64,000 bases of DNA from Verrucomicrobiia bacterium (GTDB lineage: Bacteria; Verrucomicrobiota; Verrucomicrobiia; Verrucomicrobiales; DEV007), in the NCBI GenBank assembly GCA_030427505.1, contig JAUICH010000013.1, positions 62,001-126,000 on the forward strand. The letters run 5' to 3'. Positions 43,223 through 51,903 of this stretch are shown piece by piece; the stretch's first letter is position 1; each line of letters starts with the position of its first letter. Made by a program: the position numbers and the translations under genes. The notes below the pieces were generated by a model that saw nothing but the letters and a program-made list of their open reading frames with translations, was not told where the DNA came from and did no database searches.

Positions 43223-44485
43223 ATGCAAAGCCCCCTTGCAACCCAAACCCTCTGGATGAGTGCCTGGTGCGTTTTCTTCATCTCCGGATTCGCCAGGGCG
43301 GAGACTGGCGCCGGGGAGGCCGCGATCTGGACGCGTCACACCCTGGATGCCGGCGATGTGGAAGCGGGAAAAGTAGGGGCGGATGGAGTCCGGCTCGCGG
43401 ACGTGAACGGGGATGGACTACCGGACGTGGCGACAGGCTGGGAAAACGGAGACGCCATTCGAGTCTGTCTGAACCCGGGACCGGAGAAAAGCCGCGAACC
43501 CTGGCCGGGAGTCACCGTGGGCCGGGTAAAGGGAGCGGAAGATGCCGTGCTGGTGGACCTGGACGGCGACGGCAGGCTGGATGTGGTGAGCTGCACGGAG
43601 GGAAACACGCGCACCGTATTCGTCCACTGGGCTCCCGCGAGCGCGGCGGACTATCTGAACCCGGAAAAGTGGGTGACCGCGACGGTTCCGGGCTTGGAGA
43701 AAAAGCAGCTCTGGATGTACGCGTTGCCTTTTGACGTGGACAAGGATGGGGATGCCGACTTGGTGCTGGGATCGAAGGGAGAGGGAGCCACGGTGGGCTG
43801 GCTGGAGAACCTGGGAACGGGACGGGATCTTTCGGGGTGGCCCTACCATGTGCTCTACAAAGCTGGGTGGATCATGTCCATCCTGGCGCACGATCTGGAT
43901 CGCGATGGGCGGACGGACCTGGTGTTCTCAGACCGAAAGGGTAGCTCCACCGGGGTCTATTGGCTCCAAGCAAACCCGGATTCCGCGGCGGCTCCCTTTG
44001 CCGCGCCCGTTTGCCTGGGCCTCCAGGACCGGGAAGTGATGTTTGTGGACGTGGTCGACTGGAACGCCGATGGCCGGGACGACATTGCCGCCGCGGTGAA
44101 AGAGCGGGAGATCAACCTGCTCGTCCAGCCAAAGGATATTCAAAGTCTCTGGGTAGAGGTGAAGCTGAACGCGCCCGGCGGGCAGTTCCCTGACCGTTTC
44201 GGCACTTCCAAAGCCGTGAAGATAGTGCCTTTGGCTCCGGGAAAACCTCCGGGCTACTTTGTGACCTGTGAAAAGGCGGATGGAGACCTTTCGGGGGTGT
44301 TCTGGGTGGACTTCGGAACGGGGGGCGAAAGTTCCAGCTTCCACGACATCAGCGGACCGGAAGGGGTGAAGTATGATCGCATCGAGATGGTCGATTTGGA
44401 CGGAGATGGGGATCTGGACCTGATGACCTGCGCGGAGCGGCCCAACATGGGAGTGTTCTGGTACGAGAACCCCACCATTCCGTAA
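43223..44485 (+). CDS. Secreted FG-GAP/VCBS-repeat beta-propeller protein
   Basis: A 420-aa protein; ATG 43223 gives a signal peptide (residues 1-26, ..SGFARAE). Six calcium-loop motifs of the D-x-[DN]-x-DG type occur in order: DVNGDGLPD, DLDGDGRLD, DVDKDGDAD, DLDRDGRTD, DWNADGRDD and DLDGDGDLD, each starting a blade of an integrin-like beta-propeller (ADVNGDGLPDVATGWENGDA is the first). Such proteins bind calcium and often act in adhesion or polysaccharide lyase systems; no lyase domain is attached here. It is divergent from the protease gene and converges on the GH114-like gene. Confidence 0.85.
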   Translation: MQSPLATQTLWMSAWCVFFISGFARAETGAGEAAIWTRHTLDAGDVEAGKVGADGVRLADVNGDGLPDVATGWENGDAIRVCLNPGPEKSREPWPGVTVGRVKGAEDAVLVDLDGDGRLDVVSCTEGNTRTVFVHWAPASAADYLNPEKWVTATVPGLEKKQLWMYALPFDVDKDGDADLVLGSKGEGATVGWLENLGTGRDLSGWPYHVLYKAGWIMSILAHDLDRDGRTDLVFSDRKGSSTGVYWLQANPDSAAAPFAAPVCLGLQDREVMFVDVVDWNADGRDDIAAAVKEREINLLVQPKDIQSLWVEVKLNAPGGQFPDRFGTSKAVKIVPLAPGKPPGYFVTCEKADGDLSGVFWVDFGTGGESSSFHDISGPEGVKYDRIEMVDLDGDGDLDLMTCAERPNMGVFWYENPTIP

Positions 44486-44535
44486 CGGAGAGACCGGGAG
44501 GGGAGGGAATCTGGCGCCCTTGAAGAGGTCGCGGT

Positions 44536-45555
44536 TTACTCCTCGATGGCGTCTTCGCCGAGCGCGGGTAGCTCACCGAGGCGTTCGGTGGACGCGGACC
44601 AGGCTCCGATGAAACCCGCGTCATAACAATGGCGGAAGAACCAGTATGGGGAAGGCTGGGTCTCCTGATAGCCGAGGGCGAAGACGTCCGTTCTTTCACT
44701 CTGCTGGATGGTCTGCAACTCGCGAGATTTCTGGCGGGTCCACTGGTCGTCGGAAGCAAAGGCGTCCTCCCAAAGAACGGCGTCGGGATTGTTCTGCTCC
44801 GGACCGGAGAGGAACAGGCCGGCGACGCGTTGGGGCCGTTCGTGTTTGTGTTGAACATAGATCACGCGGCTGATCAGGTTGAGGCCGCGATTCATGATGA
44901 CATACTTGGAAGGATCCATCGCCTTGATGCCGCGAATCAGGGAAATCATGGCGGAGACGCTTTCCGCCGCGCGCTCGCTCGACCAGGTTTCGTGGGAGAG
45001 GTAGGTGTCCACCGTGTCCACATTATCCAGGAGGACGCCATCCACTCCGGTGCTGTAAATTTTTTCGACCCGGTTGCGGACGAAGGACTGCCAGATTGGA
45101 AATTTGACGTCCACCCTGAAGGTGTTGAAGCGGGGATTGACGCCCAGGTTCATGTCGTCAAGGCTCTCGGGGTCCCCACCGGCGCCTTTCCAATAGCCGT
45201 CGGCAAAGCCCTGAAAGTAGGACGCTTCCTCCCGGTGAAGTTCGCCGATACTAACGTAGGAGATAAGCTTGGACCCCGCGGGCCGCGTGCGTTCCAGCAG
45301 CCAGTTCAGCGCGGTGGGGGTGATGGACCGCAGGTCCACGATGACGACGGCGCCGGGCTGGAGGCCAGTGGCCAGGCGCTCCAGCACTTTACTGTCGCCC
45401 CCGTAGTAAAGGCTGAGCGAACTCGGCTGAAATGCGGCGGTTTCAGTCTCCGCGCTGGCGGGGCGCTGCAAGGAAAAGCAGGGAAAGAATGTCAGAACGA
45501 AGATGAAGGAGGTTGCCGAAAGAGGGTGGAAGGACCTAATCAAGAGGCTCGCCAT
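44536..45555 (-). CDS. GH114-like TIM-barrel protein (polygalactosaminidase-like)
   Basis: A 339-aa exported protein with signal peptide (about residues 1-36). The core matches the GH114/endo-alpha-1,4-polygalactosaminidase pattern: SKLISYVSIGELHREEASYF, a WG/WQ region (VDVKFPIWQSFVRNRVEKIY) and GVDGVLLDNVDTVDTY with the Asp pair expected in the active site. PelA of Pseudomonas carries a related domain that cleaves Pel. It overlaps the end of the HHH-domain gene by 20 bp and is the last gene of a four-gene operon. Confidence 0.75.
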   Translation of the reverse strand: MASLLIRSFHPLSATSFIFVLTFFPCFSLQRPASAETETAAFQPSSLSLYYGGDSKVLERLATGLQPGAVVIVDLRSITPTALNWLLERTRPAGSKLISYVSIGELHREEASYFQGFADGYWKGAGGDPESLDDMNLGVNPRFNTFRVDVKFPIWQSFVRNRVEKIYSTGVDGVLLDNVDTVDTYLSHETWSSERAAESVSAMISLIRGIKAMDPSKYVIMNRGLNLISRVIYVQHKHERPQRVAGLFLSGPEQNNPDAVLWEDAFASDDQWTRQKSRELQTIQQSERTDVFALGYQETQPSPYWFFRHCYDAGFIGAWSASTERLGELPALGEDAIEE

Positions 45556-46498
45556 ATTTCTGAAGGTGTAGTTTTTTGGCTTGGTCGATCCAGTTGTTGT
45601 TTTCCAGCCGGGTGCGGAATCCGCTGAGTTGTTCGTCCAGGCGGTTCACGTTCTCTGGTGTCCAGGACGCGATCTGCCGAAACCGGTAAACCCCTAACTC
45701 GTGTAAGGACTCTTCCAGGACGGGACCGATGCCCCGGATTTCCTGAAGATCGTCCACTTCGTCTGGCTTCTGGGGGAAGATGAGTCCCAGTTCCGTCTGG
45801 TCGGTGCCTTGAATGTCCGGTTCGGACGCGGTGGGCTCTGGTTCCGGAGTCTGCGCTTCGGAAGTGGCTTCTTCCGGGCTTCCGTTAATCTCTGGGTGCG
45901 CCTGTTCGTGTTCTTCCTCTTTCCCCGTGGAACTGGAAGAGGCCGCGGCGGCGATGGCGGCGGCGATGGGATTGATGATGCCAGCGTCTGAGTCGAGAAC
46001 CTGATAGTCCGACTGGGCGGGAAACTCATGGGGACCGGCGGCTGGTTGGGGTTCTGCCGCTTCGTCATCCGGGGCGTCGGTTTCCTTGGCGGACATGCCG
46101 GAGAAGAGCGGGGTGCGTCCGGGCATGTCCGAGGGGTGCTTGCCGCCGAGGGGCAGGGGCTTGGGGACGGAATCGGAGGCGGAGTCAGCAGACTTCGCGG
46201 TGGGGTCGCCCACCCGGCGCACGGAACTCGGGCTGGAGCGGCGCAGGTGCTTGCGCTCCCTGACTCCCTGGCTCGACTCAAAAGCATCGGCGGTGGATTC
46301 AAGCCGAACGAGACGGGCCCTTAACAGGTCGATTTCGCTCTTCAGTTTTCCCTGTTCTCTGATGGCTTTCCGGATCGCCCAAACATAGCGAAACCACGTC
46401 CACCAGGCATAGGCCAGGCCCAGAAAAAAGCAGACCAATGCCAAACCGGCCGTGTGCGGGCCGAAGGTTTTCAGAAGAAACAGAATGTTGTCTAGCAT
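45536..46498 (-). CDS. Membrane protein with C-terminal helix-hairpin-helix domain
   Basis: A 320-aa protein with one N-terminal transmembrane helix (about residues 15-35) followed by a coiled coil (LKSEIDLLRARLVRLES). Residues about 75-240 are low-complexity and rich in Pro/Ser/Glu/Ala. The C-terminal 75 residues form an HHH unit of the type often fused to ribosomal L21-like or flap-endonuclease-like proteins: DLQEIRGIGPVLEESLHELG, then VYRFRQIASWTPENVNRLDE. HHH units bind DNA non-specifically or mediate protein contacts. It lies 50 bp downstream of the 72-aa membrane protein. Confidence 0.7.
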   Translation of the reverse strand: MLDNILFLLKTFGPHTAGLALVCFFLGLAYAWWTWFRYVWAIRKAIREQGKLKSEIDLLRARLVRLESTADAFESSQGVRERKHLRRSSPSSVRRVGDPTAKSADSASDSVPKPLPLGGKHPSDMPGRTPLFSGMSAKETDAPDDEAAEPQPAAGPHEFPAQSDYQVLDSDAGIINPIAAAIAAAASSSSTGKEEEHEQAHPEINGSPEEATSEAQTPEPEPTASEPDIQGTDQTELGLIFPQKPDEVDDLQEIRGIGPVLEESLHELGVYRFRQIASWTPENVNRLDEQLSGFRTRLENNNWIDQAKKLHLQKYGEPLD

Positions 46499-46548
46499 TG
46501 GGCAGCTTCGAAAGGGAATGCGGAACGAAGGCGGCGGGGGAGAGTCAC

Positions 46549-46767
46549 TCAGGAAGAGAGGTGGCGTTCGACACTGTCACACTTGGCGGAAAGCTTGTCG
46601 CGCCGTTCGGCGAACTCTTCATTCTGTTCCCAAAGGTCCATGGCAAGGTCTTTGTATTTTCTCCACGTCCGCCAGCCAAGCCAAAGGCCGAAAGCGAAGC
46701 AGGGAATCGCCACGATCAGGCCTCCCAGGGTGGCGTGAAGATAGAAGTAAGATTCGGCCGAGTTCAT
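46549..46767 (-). CDS. 72-aa single-pass membrane protein
   Basis: A short protein with one transmembrane helix (about residues 13-32; GLIVAIPCFAFGLWLGWRTW) and a charged helical cytoplasmic part (MDLWEQNEEFAERRDKLSAK). There is no family match that I recognise. Close spacing (28 bp after the OmpA gene and 50 bp before the HHH gene) makes it part of the same operon. The hydrophilic coiled-coil-like end resembles that of the HHH protein's membrane-proximal part. Confidence 0.6.
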   Translation of the reverse strand: MNSAESYFYLHATLGGLIVAIPCFAFGLWLGWRTWRKYKDLAMDLWEQNEEFAERRDKLSAKCDSVERHLSS

Positions 46768-46795
46768 GGCGGACAGTTTCGATCTTTCAGGACGG

Positions 46796-48268
46796 TTAGC
46801 GAAGGTTCTCCGGTGTGCGTTCGCTTCCTTCCAGGTAGAGATCCACCCGGCGGAGATTTGCTCGATCTTCGTCCGTCAGACCGGGTTTTTTGTCTTCGTT
46901 GGTGTGATAGTAGTGCTGGACCAACTGGCCTGAGGGAACCCCTGCTTCGAGGAGCGCTTCGTACACGGCCTTGGCTCGCGTTTTCGCATACCAGGCGTTG
47001 GTGCTGAGTTCTCCTTTGGATTCCGCGTGTCCGGCCACGATCAGTTTCTTTTCGGGAGCTTCTTCCAGCAAAATAGAGGCCGCTTTCTTCACTTTATCGC
47101 GCTGTTCGGTGGACTCTATCTTGGTGGATTTGAGGTCGAAGAAGATGGACAACTCCGACAGGTGTTCGTCCGCCAGGTTGGGGCTAGTTTCGATGGTAAG
47201 ATCTCCCTGCACCACGCCGTCTTCCCCCAGTACGGTGCGAAGTTCCGCCTGAATGGCGGCGCGGGCTTCAGCGCTCTCCACGGCGCCGGACAAGAGGGCC
47301 TCATCGTCGGTAATGGTGAGCTGACCGGATTTCAGTACGCGGACCAGAGTGGTGACGTAGCCCGGAACGCGGTCCAGCCAGGCTGACTTCAAGGTTTGCG
47401 GTTTTACTTGAATGCGATTCGAGATCGGAAGCCCGGTGTCCGCGGACTTGGCGGCTTCCACGATGGCGTCGCGCCTGATGCGGTCCGATACCTGGCCGAT
47501 CAGGACAATGCGGTTGGGTTCCAGGGTGACCACCAGGGACGGGGGCGAAGACGTGGTGTTGATCTCCAGCTTTTCGTCTTCGATCGATCTTCCGTCCCGG
47601 CCGGCCGTTTCGATCGCGGCCATGTGAAGTTGTTGGAACTGCTGTTGGCTTTGCACAATGCCTTCCAGCCGGAAAACGCCGTCCTTAAATTGATAGGAGC
47701 CCTCTTCGATGAGGTTGAAGAACGCCCGATTGAAGTCTGAGAAGCGGCTTTCCCAGTCCGATCCGAGGACCAAGTCTTTCACTTCGATCTGGTCCACTAC
47801 TTTCAGTCCCGGAAAGTCGCTCCGTGTCCGGTTCAGCAGTTCGTACCGGGAAATCTCCGACGAAAGCTGTCCGGACAGGACAATGATGCCGTCTTTGATG
47901 GAACCGGCCAGAAAGGGGGGCTCCGCCTTTTTTTCTTCGGGCTTGGGAGTAGGGGGCAGGGGCGGTTCCGGCTCGGAAGAGGGGGTGTTGAGAACGCGAA
48001 TGCAGTCCCTGACCCGGCCGATGGTCAGATTGCCCTCCACGGCCCGGGTCGCCCCGCTGAGTTGAGCCACATCCGCCACTTCCCCGGACAGTTCGCCGTC
48101 CAGATAGTTGAAACGGACTTTGACGCCTTTCCAGTCGGGGTTCTGATCCAGGATCGCCTGGGTTTTTTCTTCCAGAGACGTCTCGATGCGATCGCGGTAT
48201 TCCCGGCGTGTGAGCCAGGGAAAAGCGGCCAAGGCCACCACAAACAATATAATGATCAGAATTCTCAT
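46796..48268 (-). CDS. OmpA-family protein with BON-like repeats
   Basis: A 490-aa protein with a single N-terminal anchor or uncleaved signal (RILIIILFVVALAAFPWL). ATG 48268 is chosen over a GTG 15 bp upstream. The middle has BON-like repeats, for example PFLAGSIKDGIIVLSGQLSS, VTLEPNRIVLIGQVSDRIRR and the unit around DDEALLSGAVESAEARAAI. The C-terminal OmpA domain (about 370-490) begins ELSIFFDLKSTKIESTEQRD and includes LIVAGHAESKGELSTNAWYA, with the Asp/Arg peptidoglycan-binding pattern (NLRRVDLYL). It probably links the inner membrane to peptidoglycan. First gene of a four-gene operon. Confidence 0.82.
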   Translation of the reverse strand: MRILIIILFVVALAAFPWLTRREYRDRIETSLEEKTQAILDQNPDWKGVKVRFNYLDGELSGEVADVAQLSGATRAVEGNLTIGRVRDCIRVLNTPSSEPEPPLPPTPKPEEKKAEPPFLAGSIKDGIIVLSGQLSSEISRYELLNRTRSDFPGLKVVDQIEVKDLVLGSDWESRFSDFNRAFFNLIEEGSYQFKDGVFRLEGIVQSQQQFQQLHMAAIETAGRDGRSIEDEKLEINTTSSPPSLVVTLEPNRIVLIGQVSDRIRRDAIVEAAKSADTGLPISNRIQVKPQTLKSAWLDRVPGYVTTLVRVLKSGQLTITDDEALLSGAVESAEARAAIQAELRTVLGEDGVVQGDLTIETSPNLADEHLSELSIFFDLKSTKIESTEQRDKVKKAASILLEEAPEKKLIVAGHAESKGELSTNAWYAKTRAKAVYEALLEAGVPSGQLVQHYYHTNEDKKPGLTDEDRANLRRVDLYLEGSERTPENLR

Positions 48269-48441
48269 GTTTGATTGAGGCACCTACGGGACGTTTCACG
48301 TCCGATGGCAAGGGTGGCCCAAGTCCCACATGAAACAATCCCTGAAAAGCGATCTATCTCAAGCCGTGCTTTCCGGCAAGTCTGGGGAGAGGAAAGCGGA
48401 GAGAGTTTGGCAGAAAAGAAGGGCTTCGGAAAGCAGAGACT

Positions 48442-48487
48442 GCCCGTCCCATGGGCGAGGAAGACAGAATCGCGCCATGGGACGGGC
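48442..48487. other. Long inverted repeat upstream of the sigma factor gene
   Basis: GCCCGTCCCATGG (48442-48454) and CCATGGGACGGGC (48475-48487) form a 13-bp perfect stem, extended by GCG/CGC after a one-base bulge. It lies in the 431-bp divergent gap between the OmpA operon and the sigma factor gene, which holds no gene that I can support. It could be an operator, an RNA hairpin or a repeat. No T-run follows on either strand. Confidence 0.5.
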
Positions 48488-48699
48488 GGCTGCCATCTCT
48501 ATTGGGGAGGGAGAATAACAGCCTGATTGGTTGGGAAACTATGTGCGTCTCCATGCAAGTATTGTTGTCTTGGTAACGACCGTGACAGGATTGAGAAAGA
48601 ATCTTGAAATTAAGGCTTCTCCCGGGCGGGGAAGCGTTACATCATGAAAAACGGTCACAGGCGCGTCTGTTACGACAAGAATTTGAGGAAATTCTGAGC

Positions 48700-49257
48700 A
48701 TGGAACCCGCGGAATCCATAGAGGGAGAGTTTCTGGACTATGTCCGGGAGCACCAAGCCGGGCTGCGGGCCTTTGTTCGCTCCCTGGGGGTAGATCCCAT
48801 GTGGGTGGATGACATTGCACAGGAAGCCTTTATCGTGGCCTACGAACGCATAGATGAGTTTGAGAGAGAGCGCGACTTCGGTAAGTGGGTCCGGGGCATC
48901 GCCCGGAACCTGGTGCTGAACGAACGGAGAAAATCCGCGCGGCGGAAACGCATCCTGTCAGACAATCTGACCGAGATTCTGGTGTCCACCACTTCCGTGC
49001 CGGAAGAAGCCATCGAAGAAGGCGGCGACCAGACCCGGGCCAGACTGGTGGCGCTGCGAACCTGCCTGGAGAAAGTGCCGGAGAAGAGCCGGGAGTTGCT
49101 TCGCAGCCGTTATGAACAAGACGCAAAGGCGCCCGACATCGCGCTCCGGCTGGGAATGAGTTCCGCGGCGGTTCGAAAGAGCCTGGAACGCATCCGGATC
49201 AATTTGAAGAAGTGCATGGAAGACCAACTGAGCCAACTGGCCAGAGGCAACACATGA
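48700..49257 (+). CDS. ECF-type sigma factor (Rhodopirellula/Verrucomicrobium family)
   Basis: A 185-aa sigma factor. ATG 48700 matches the family length. Region 2 contains the -10-binding motif (WVDDIAQEAFIVAYERIDEF) and DFGKWVRGIARNLVLNERRK. Region 4 has RYEQDAKAPDIALRLGMSSA and AVRKSLERIRINLKKCMEDQ, the helix-turn-helix. No CHCC zinc or extra domain is present. This is the short, PVC-typical sigma-70 subfamily. The stop overlaps the start of the FecR-like gene (ATGA at 49254-49257), so the two are translationally coupled. It probably directs RNA polymerase to envelope-stress or nutrient promoters. Confidence 0.93.
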   Translation: MEPAESIEGEFLDYVREHQAGLRAFVRSLGVDPMWVDDIAQEAFIVAYERIDEFERERDFGKWVRGIARNLVLNERRKSARRKRILSDNLTEILVSTTSVPEEAIEEGGDQTRARLVALRTCLEKVPEKSRELLRSRYEQDAKAPDIALRLGMSSAAVRKSLERIRINLKKCMEDQLSQLARGNT

Positions 49258-50897
49258 AACCTGACGAACAACAGTTTGAAGAGCTACTCGCCCGCTTGAT
49301 CGATGACGATCTTTCCGGGAGCGGGGCGGACGAGCTGTACTTGCTCAGCGCCCGTTCGCCGGAGCGGATTCAGCGGCTCCGGGAAGCGCTGTACTTTGAA
49401 GGCTTGTTGAAACAGGCCCTGCATCCGGAAGGTTCGGAAGAGGCCTTTACCGGCACGGTGGAAGCGCGCTTGCGTAAGGAGGGCTTCGGGTCCGAACCCA
49501 GCGAACGGCAGTTTCTGGACGCTCTGTCCGAGATGCTGGACGGTCCGTCCGGAGAGAGCGGCGCGGAGGCACTTTTTGAACTGGCCGCCGATTCGCCGGA
49601 ACGGGTTAGAACCATTCGCGAGGAGTTATTTGTCGACGATCTCCTGCAACAGGTGGAGCAGCCTTCGCGGTCCGAGGAAGCTTTCGTCAGCGCCTTCGAG
49701 ACCCGTCTCGACGCGGAGGAAGACAGCGATCAATTTGTGGACCAGATCGGTTCGCGCATCGTGGCCCTGGAAGAAGAGTGGGACGAACTGGAATCCCGCC
49801 GCTGGGGCCGGGCAACCTGGTCCTGGGCCGCCGCCGCCGCCGTGGTTCTGACGGGGGTGGTGCTGTACTTTTCTCAACCGGAACCAGCCACCGTGGCACG
49901 GGTGTCTCCGGTCAGTGAGTCGGTGCAATGGGAAGGCCGGGGAAACATCCGGCCCGAACTGGCGGCAGGCACCTACGCCCTGGCGGCCGGTACCGTGGAA
50001 TTGGATCTGGACGGCGGGACGCTACTGACCATCGAAGGTCCGGCCGAGTTCGAATTGGTCTCGGGAAATGAAGTTCGCCTGAATAAGGGGGTCGCGGCCG
50101 CCAAGATCGGAGACGCGCCGGAGAGCTTCACCCTGCGCACACCGAATCTCATGATCACGGAGGCGGAGCATTCATACGGAGTGGATGCGCGCGAACCTGA
50201 GGCCACGGAAGCCATCGTTTTTCAAGGGAAGACCAAGATCCTGCTAACCGCCGCGGACGAAACCCGAACCTTGTTCGGGCATGAAGCCGTCCGGGCTGAA
50301 AGCGACGGAGACACCCAGGTTTTGAAGGACATTCCATTCATACCGGTGGCCTTCAGCCAAGTCTGGGCGCCCATGTCCGGAGTGGAACGGGTGACGGGGA
50401 ATGGCAGCGTGGAAGTGCCCGGAATGGAGGAAGTGGCCTCCCGCCGGAGCGATAAGAAGGTGAGGGTCTTCCTGGAGCGCGATGGCGTTCAGTTGGAAGA
50501 CGATATCGAAGTAGACACTCTGGAGCCGGGACGTTTCGCGGACGCCAACAGCGGACAGGGTTCCACCATCCGTCCGGAGGGTGAGGTTCGCAGCTATCTG
50601 GTTCAGGTCCGGCCTCTGGATGAGACGGGCGAAAGTTCCCTGGAGGCTTCGTTCACGTTTGAAGGCAGAATCGTTGGGGTCATCTATTCCAGCGACCGGC
50701 TGGAAAGGTCCGATGAGCTTCTGCGGGTGGCATCCTCCACCTTGGACAACATTGGTCAACCGGAGCGTGGCCTGGACGGAGGCGCGGCTGGAGACCGGAT
50801 CATGGTCAGCGACGACCGCCATACCCTGAACCTGCTCCTGCGGGGAGGGGACCGGGACTTGGTCGATCATGTCCGTATCCTCGTCGCGGCGAATTGA
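49254..50897 (+). CDS. FecR-like sigma regulator with duplicated N-terminal module
   Basis: A 547-aa protein whose ATG overlaps the sigma factor stop. Residues 5-76 and 84-155 are a tandem duplication of 72 residues each, sharing SPERI/SPERV, REAL/REEL and SEEAF motifs; both are cytoplasmic and probably contact the sigma factor. A transmembrane helix follows (about 189-206). The periplasmic FecR domain occupies about 230-370 (GTLLTIEGPAEFELVSGNEV). The C-terminal 150 residues resemble beta-rich domains of PVC secreted proteins (LVQVRPLDETGESSLEASFT). Function: membrane-embedded control of sigma activity by an outside signal. Confidence 0.83.
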   Translation: MKPDEQQFEELLARLIDDDLSGSGADELYLLSARSPERIQRLREALYFEGLLKQALHPEGSEEAFTGTVEARLRKEGFGSEPSERQFLDALSEMLDGPSGESGAEALFELAADSPERVRTIREELFVDDLLQQVEQPSRSEEAFVSAFETRLDAEEDSDQFVDQIGSRIVALEEEWDELESRRWGRATWSWAAAAAVVLTGVVLYFSQPEPATVARVSPVSESVQWEGRGNIRPELAAGTYALAAGTVELDLDGGTLLTIEGPAEFELVSGNEVRLNKGVAAAKIGDAPESFTLRTPNLMITEAEHSYGVDAREPEATEAIVFQGKTKILLTAADETRTLFGHEAVRAESDGDTQVLKDIPFIPVAFSQVWAPMSGVERVTGNGSVEVPGMEEVASRRSDKKVRVFLERDGVQLEDDIEVDTLEPGRFADANSGQGSTIRPEGEVRSYLVQVRPLDETGESSLEASFTFEGRIVGVIYSSDRLERSDELLRVASSTLDNIGQPERGLDGGAAGDRIMVSDDRHTLNLLLRGGDRDLVDHVRILVAAN

Positions 50898-51075
50898 GTT
50901 TTTTCTTCGATCTCCAATTGGGGAGAATTCCTCCACTCTCTGGAAAAAATTCCCTTGATCGGACGGGATAAAGCGCCATCTTGCGCCTTCCCACCCTGTG
51001 CCCCTCGCGGCGAACCAGTCACCCCCTGGCTGGACCCAAAATGCAGGAATACAGCGTGGCGGCCTCAGGCAACAA

Positions 51076-51151
<76 letters not shown>

Positions 51152-51400
51152 CCACCCCGCTTCATTTTCTCATGGGGGGGGAGGTATTTCCGGCAAGTTG
51201 ATGGAGGAGCAGCGCCTGTTCTCCTACTTCTCGTCTGGCATATTGCTCCGCGAAAACTCTTGGAGTTCCCTGCGGGTTGCGTGAGGTTCTTCCCGTACAA
51301 AAACTCACCCGCAACTTTCGTCGCGGAGGAGTCGCCTGCAAAGGAAAGGGGCGTGGCAGCGGGGGGGCTTGGCTCGATCCGGCCACTTCAGGGACCCTGG

Positions 51401-51822
51401 TTTCTTCTTCCAGCAGGTGGCCGACGAGGTAAGTGAGGTTCCAGAAGCTAACCGGCAAGCGTGCTCCGACAGGAGCGCGGACTCTTGGGCAACTCTCCGG
51501 CATGGGGATTGACCGCGACGAAAGAAAATCTCTCGTCATCGTCCAGGGCAACGAGGTAGGCGAGATCCGCCAGTCGTCCATTCTGGCGAAGTGCCCACCC
51601 CGTTACCCTGTGTTCTGGTATGGCATCTTGTGCTCCTGTCAGGAGAGTATCGATCGGCAGACGCTCGCGTCCCGCGGGATCTACCTGTATGAGATCGGGA
51701 TTGAAAAGCCCCTCCACTTCGTCGCGAAAGACCAGGAGGCTACCGGTCAGACCGATCACCAGCAGTGCGGCCCCGGCAAACAGACCGAGCCAGGAATGTA
51801 ACCGCCAGAGTTGCTTTTTCAC
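51401..51822 (-). pseudogene. Frameshifted PepSY-type membrane protein remnant
   Basis: The first 105 codons read as a PepSY-associated TM protein: MKKQLWRLHSWLGLFAGAAL, an N-terminal helix continuing LLVIGLTGSLLVFRDEVEGL, then a PepSY-like domain to FSFVAVNPHAGELPK. The frame then stops at 51448; the continuing similarity (SFWNLTYLVGHLLEEE) is in the neighbouring frame, from about 51450 to 51401. The three further transmembrane parts of a full-length protein (about 370-500 aa) are not found up to the tRNA. PepSY proteins of this type often act as siderophore or iron reductases near TonB receptors, and a TonB receptor gene is divergent here. Confidence 0.65.
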
Positions 51823-51879
51823 GGCTGGGGATGGGGGGCGAAGATTCGTTGTGGCTGATTCCAGGAGAGAAGCGCAGGC

Positions 51880-51903
51880 GAACCGTCCGTGATGGGACGG
51901 TTC
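51880..51903. other. Hairpin in the PepSY/TonB-receptor divergent region
   Basis: GAACCGTCC (51880-51888) and GGACGGTTC (51895-51903) form a 9-bp perfect stem with a 6-nt loop. A weaker 5-bp hairpin followed by six T residues lies at 51930-51951 (CTGCT..AGCAG, then TTTTTT), which is terminator-like on the plus strand. Both sit within the 503-bp gap, possibly in a leader RNA of the receptor gene. I could not match them to a known riboswitch. I see no gene in the gap. Confidence 0.4.

Noticed and set aside
51162-51581. 139-codon minus-strand frame downstream of the tRNA
   Set aside because: Only its central part (SFWNLTYLVGHLLEEE) is meaningful, as the frameshifted continuation of the PepSY remnant; the rest is shadow.
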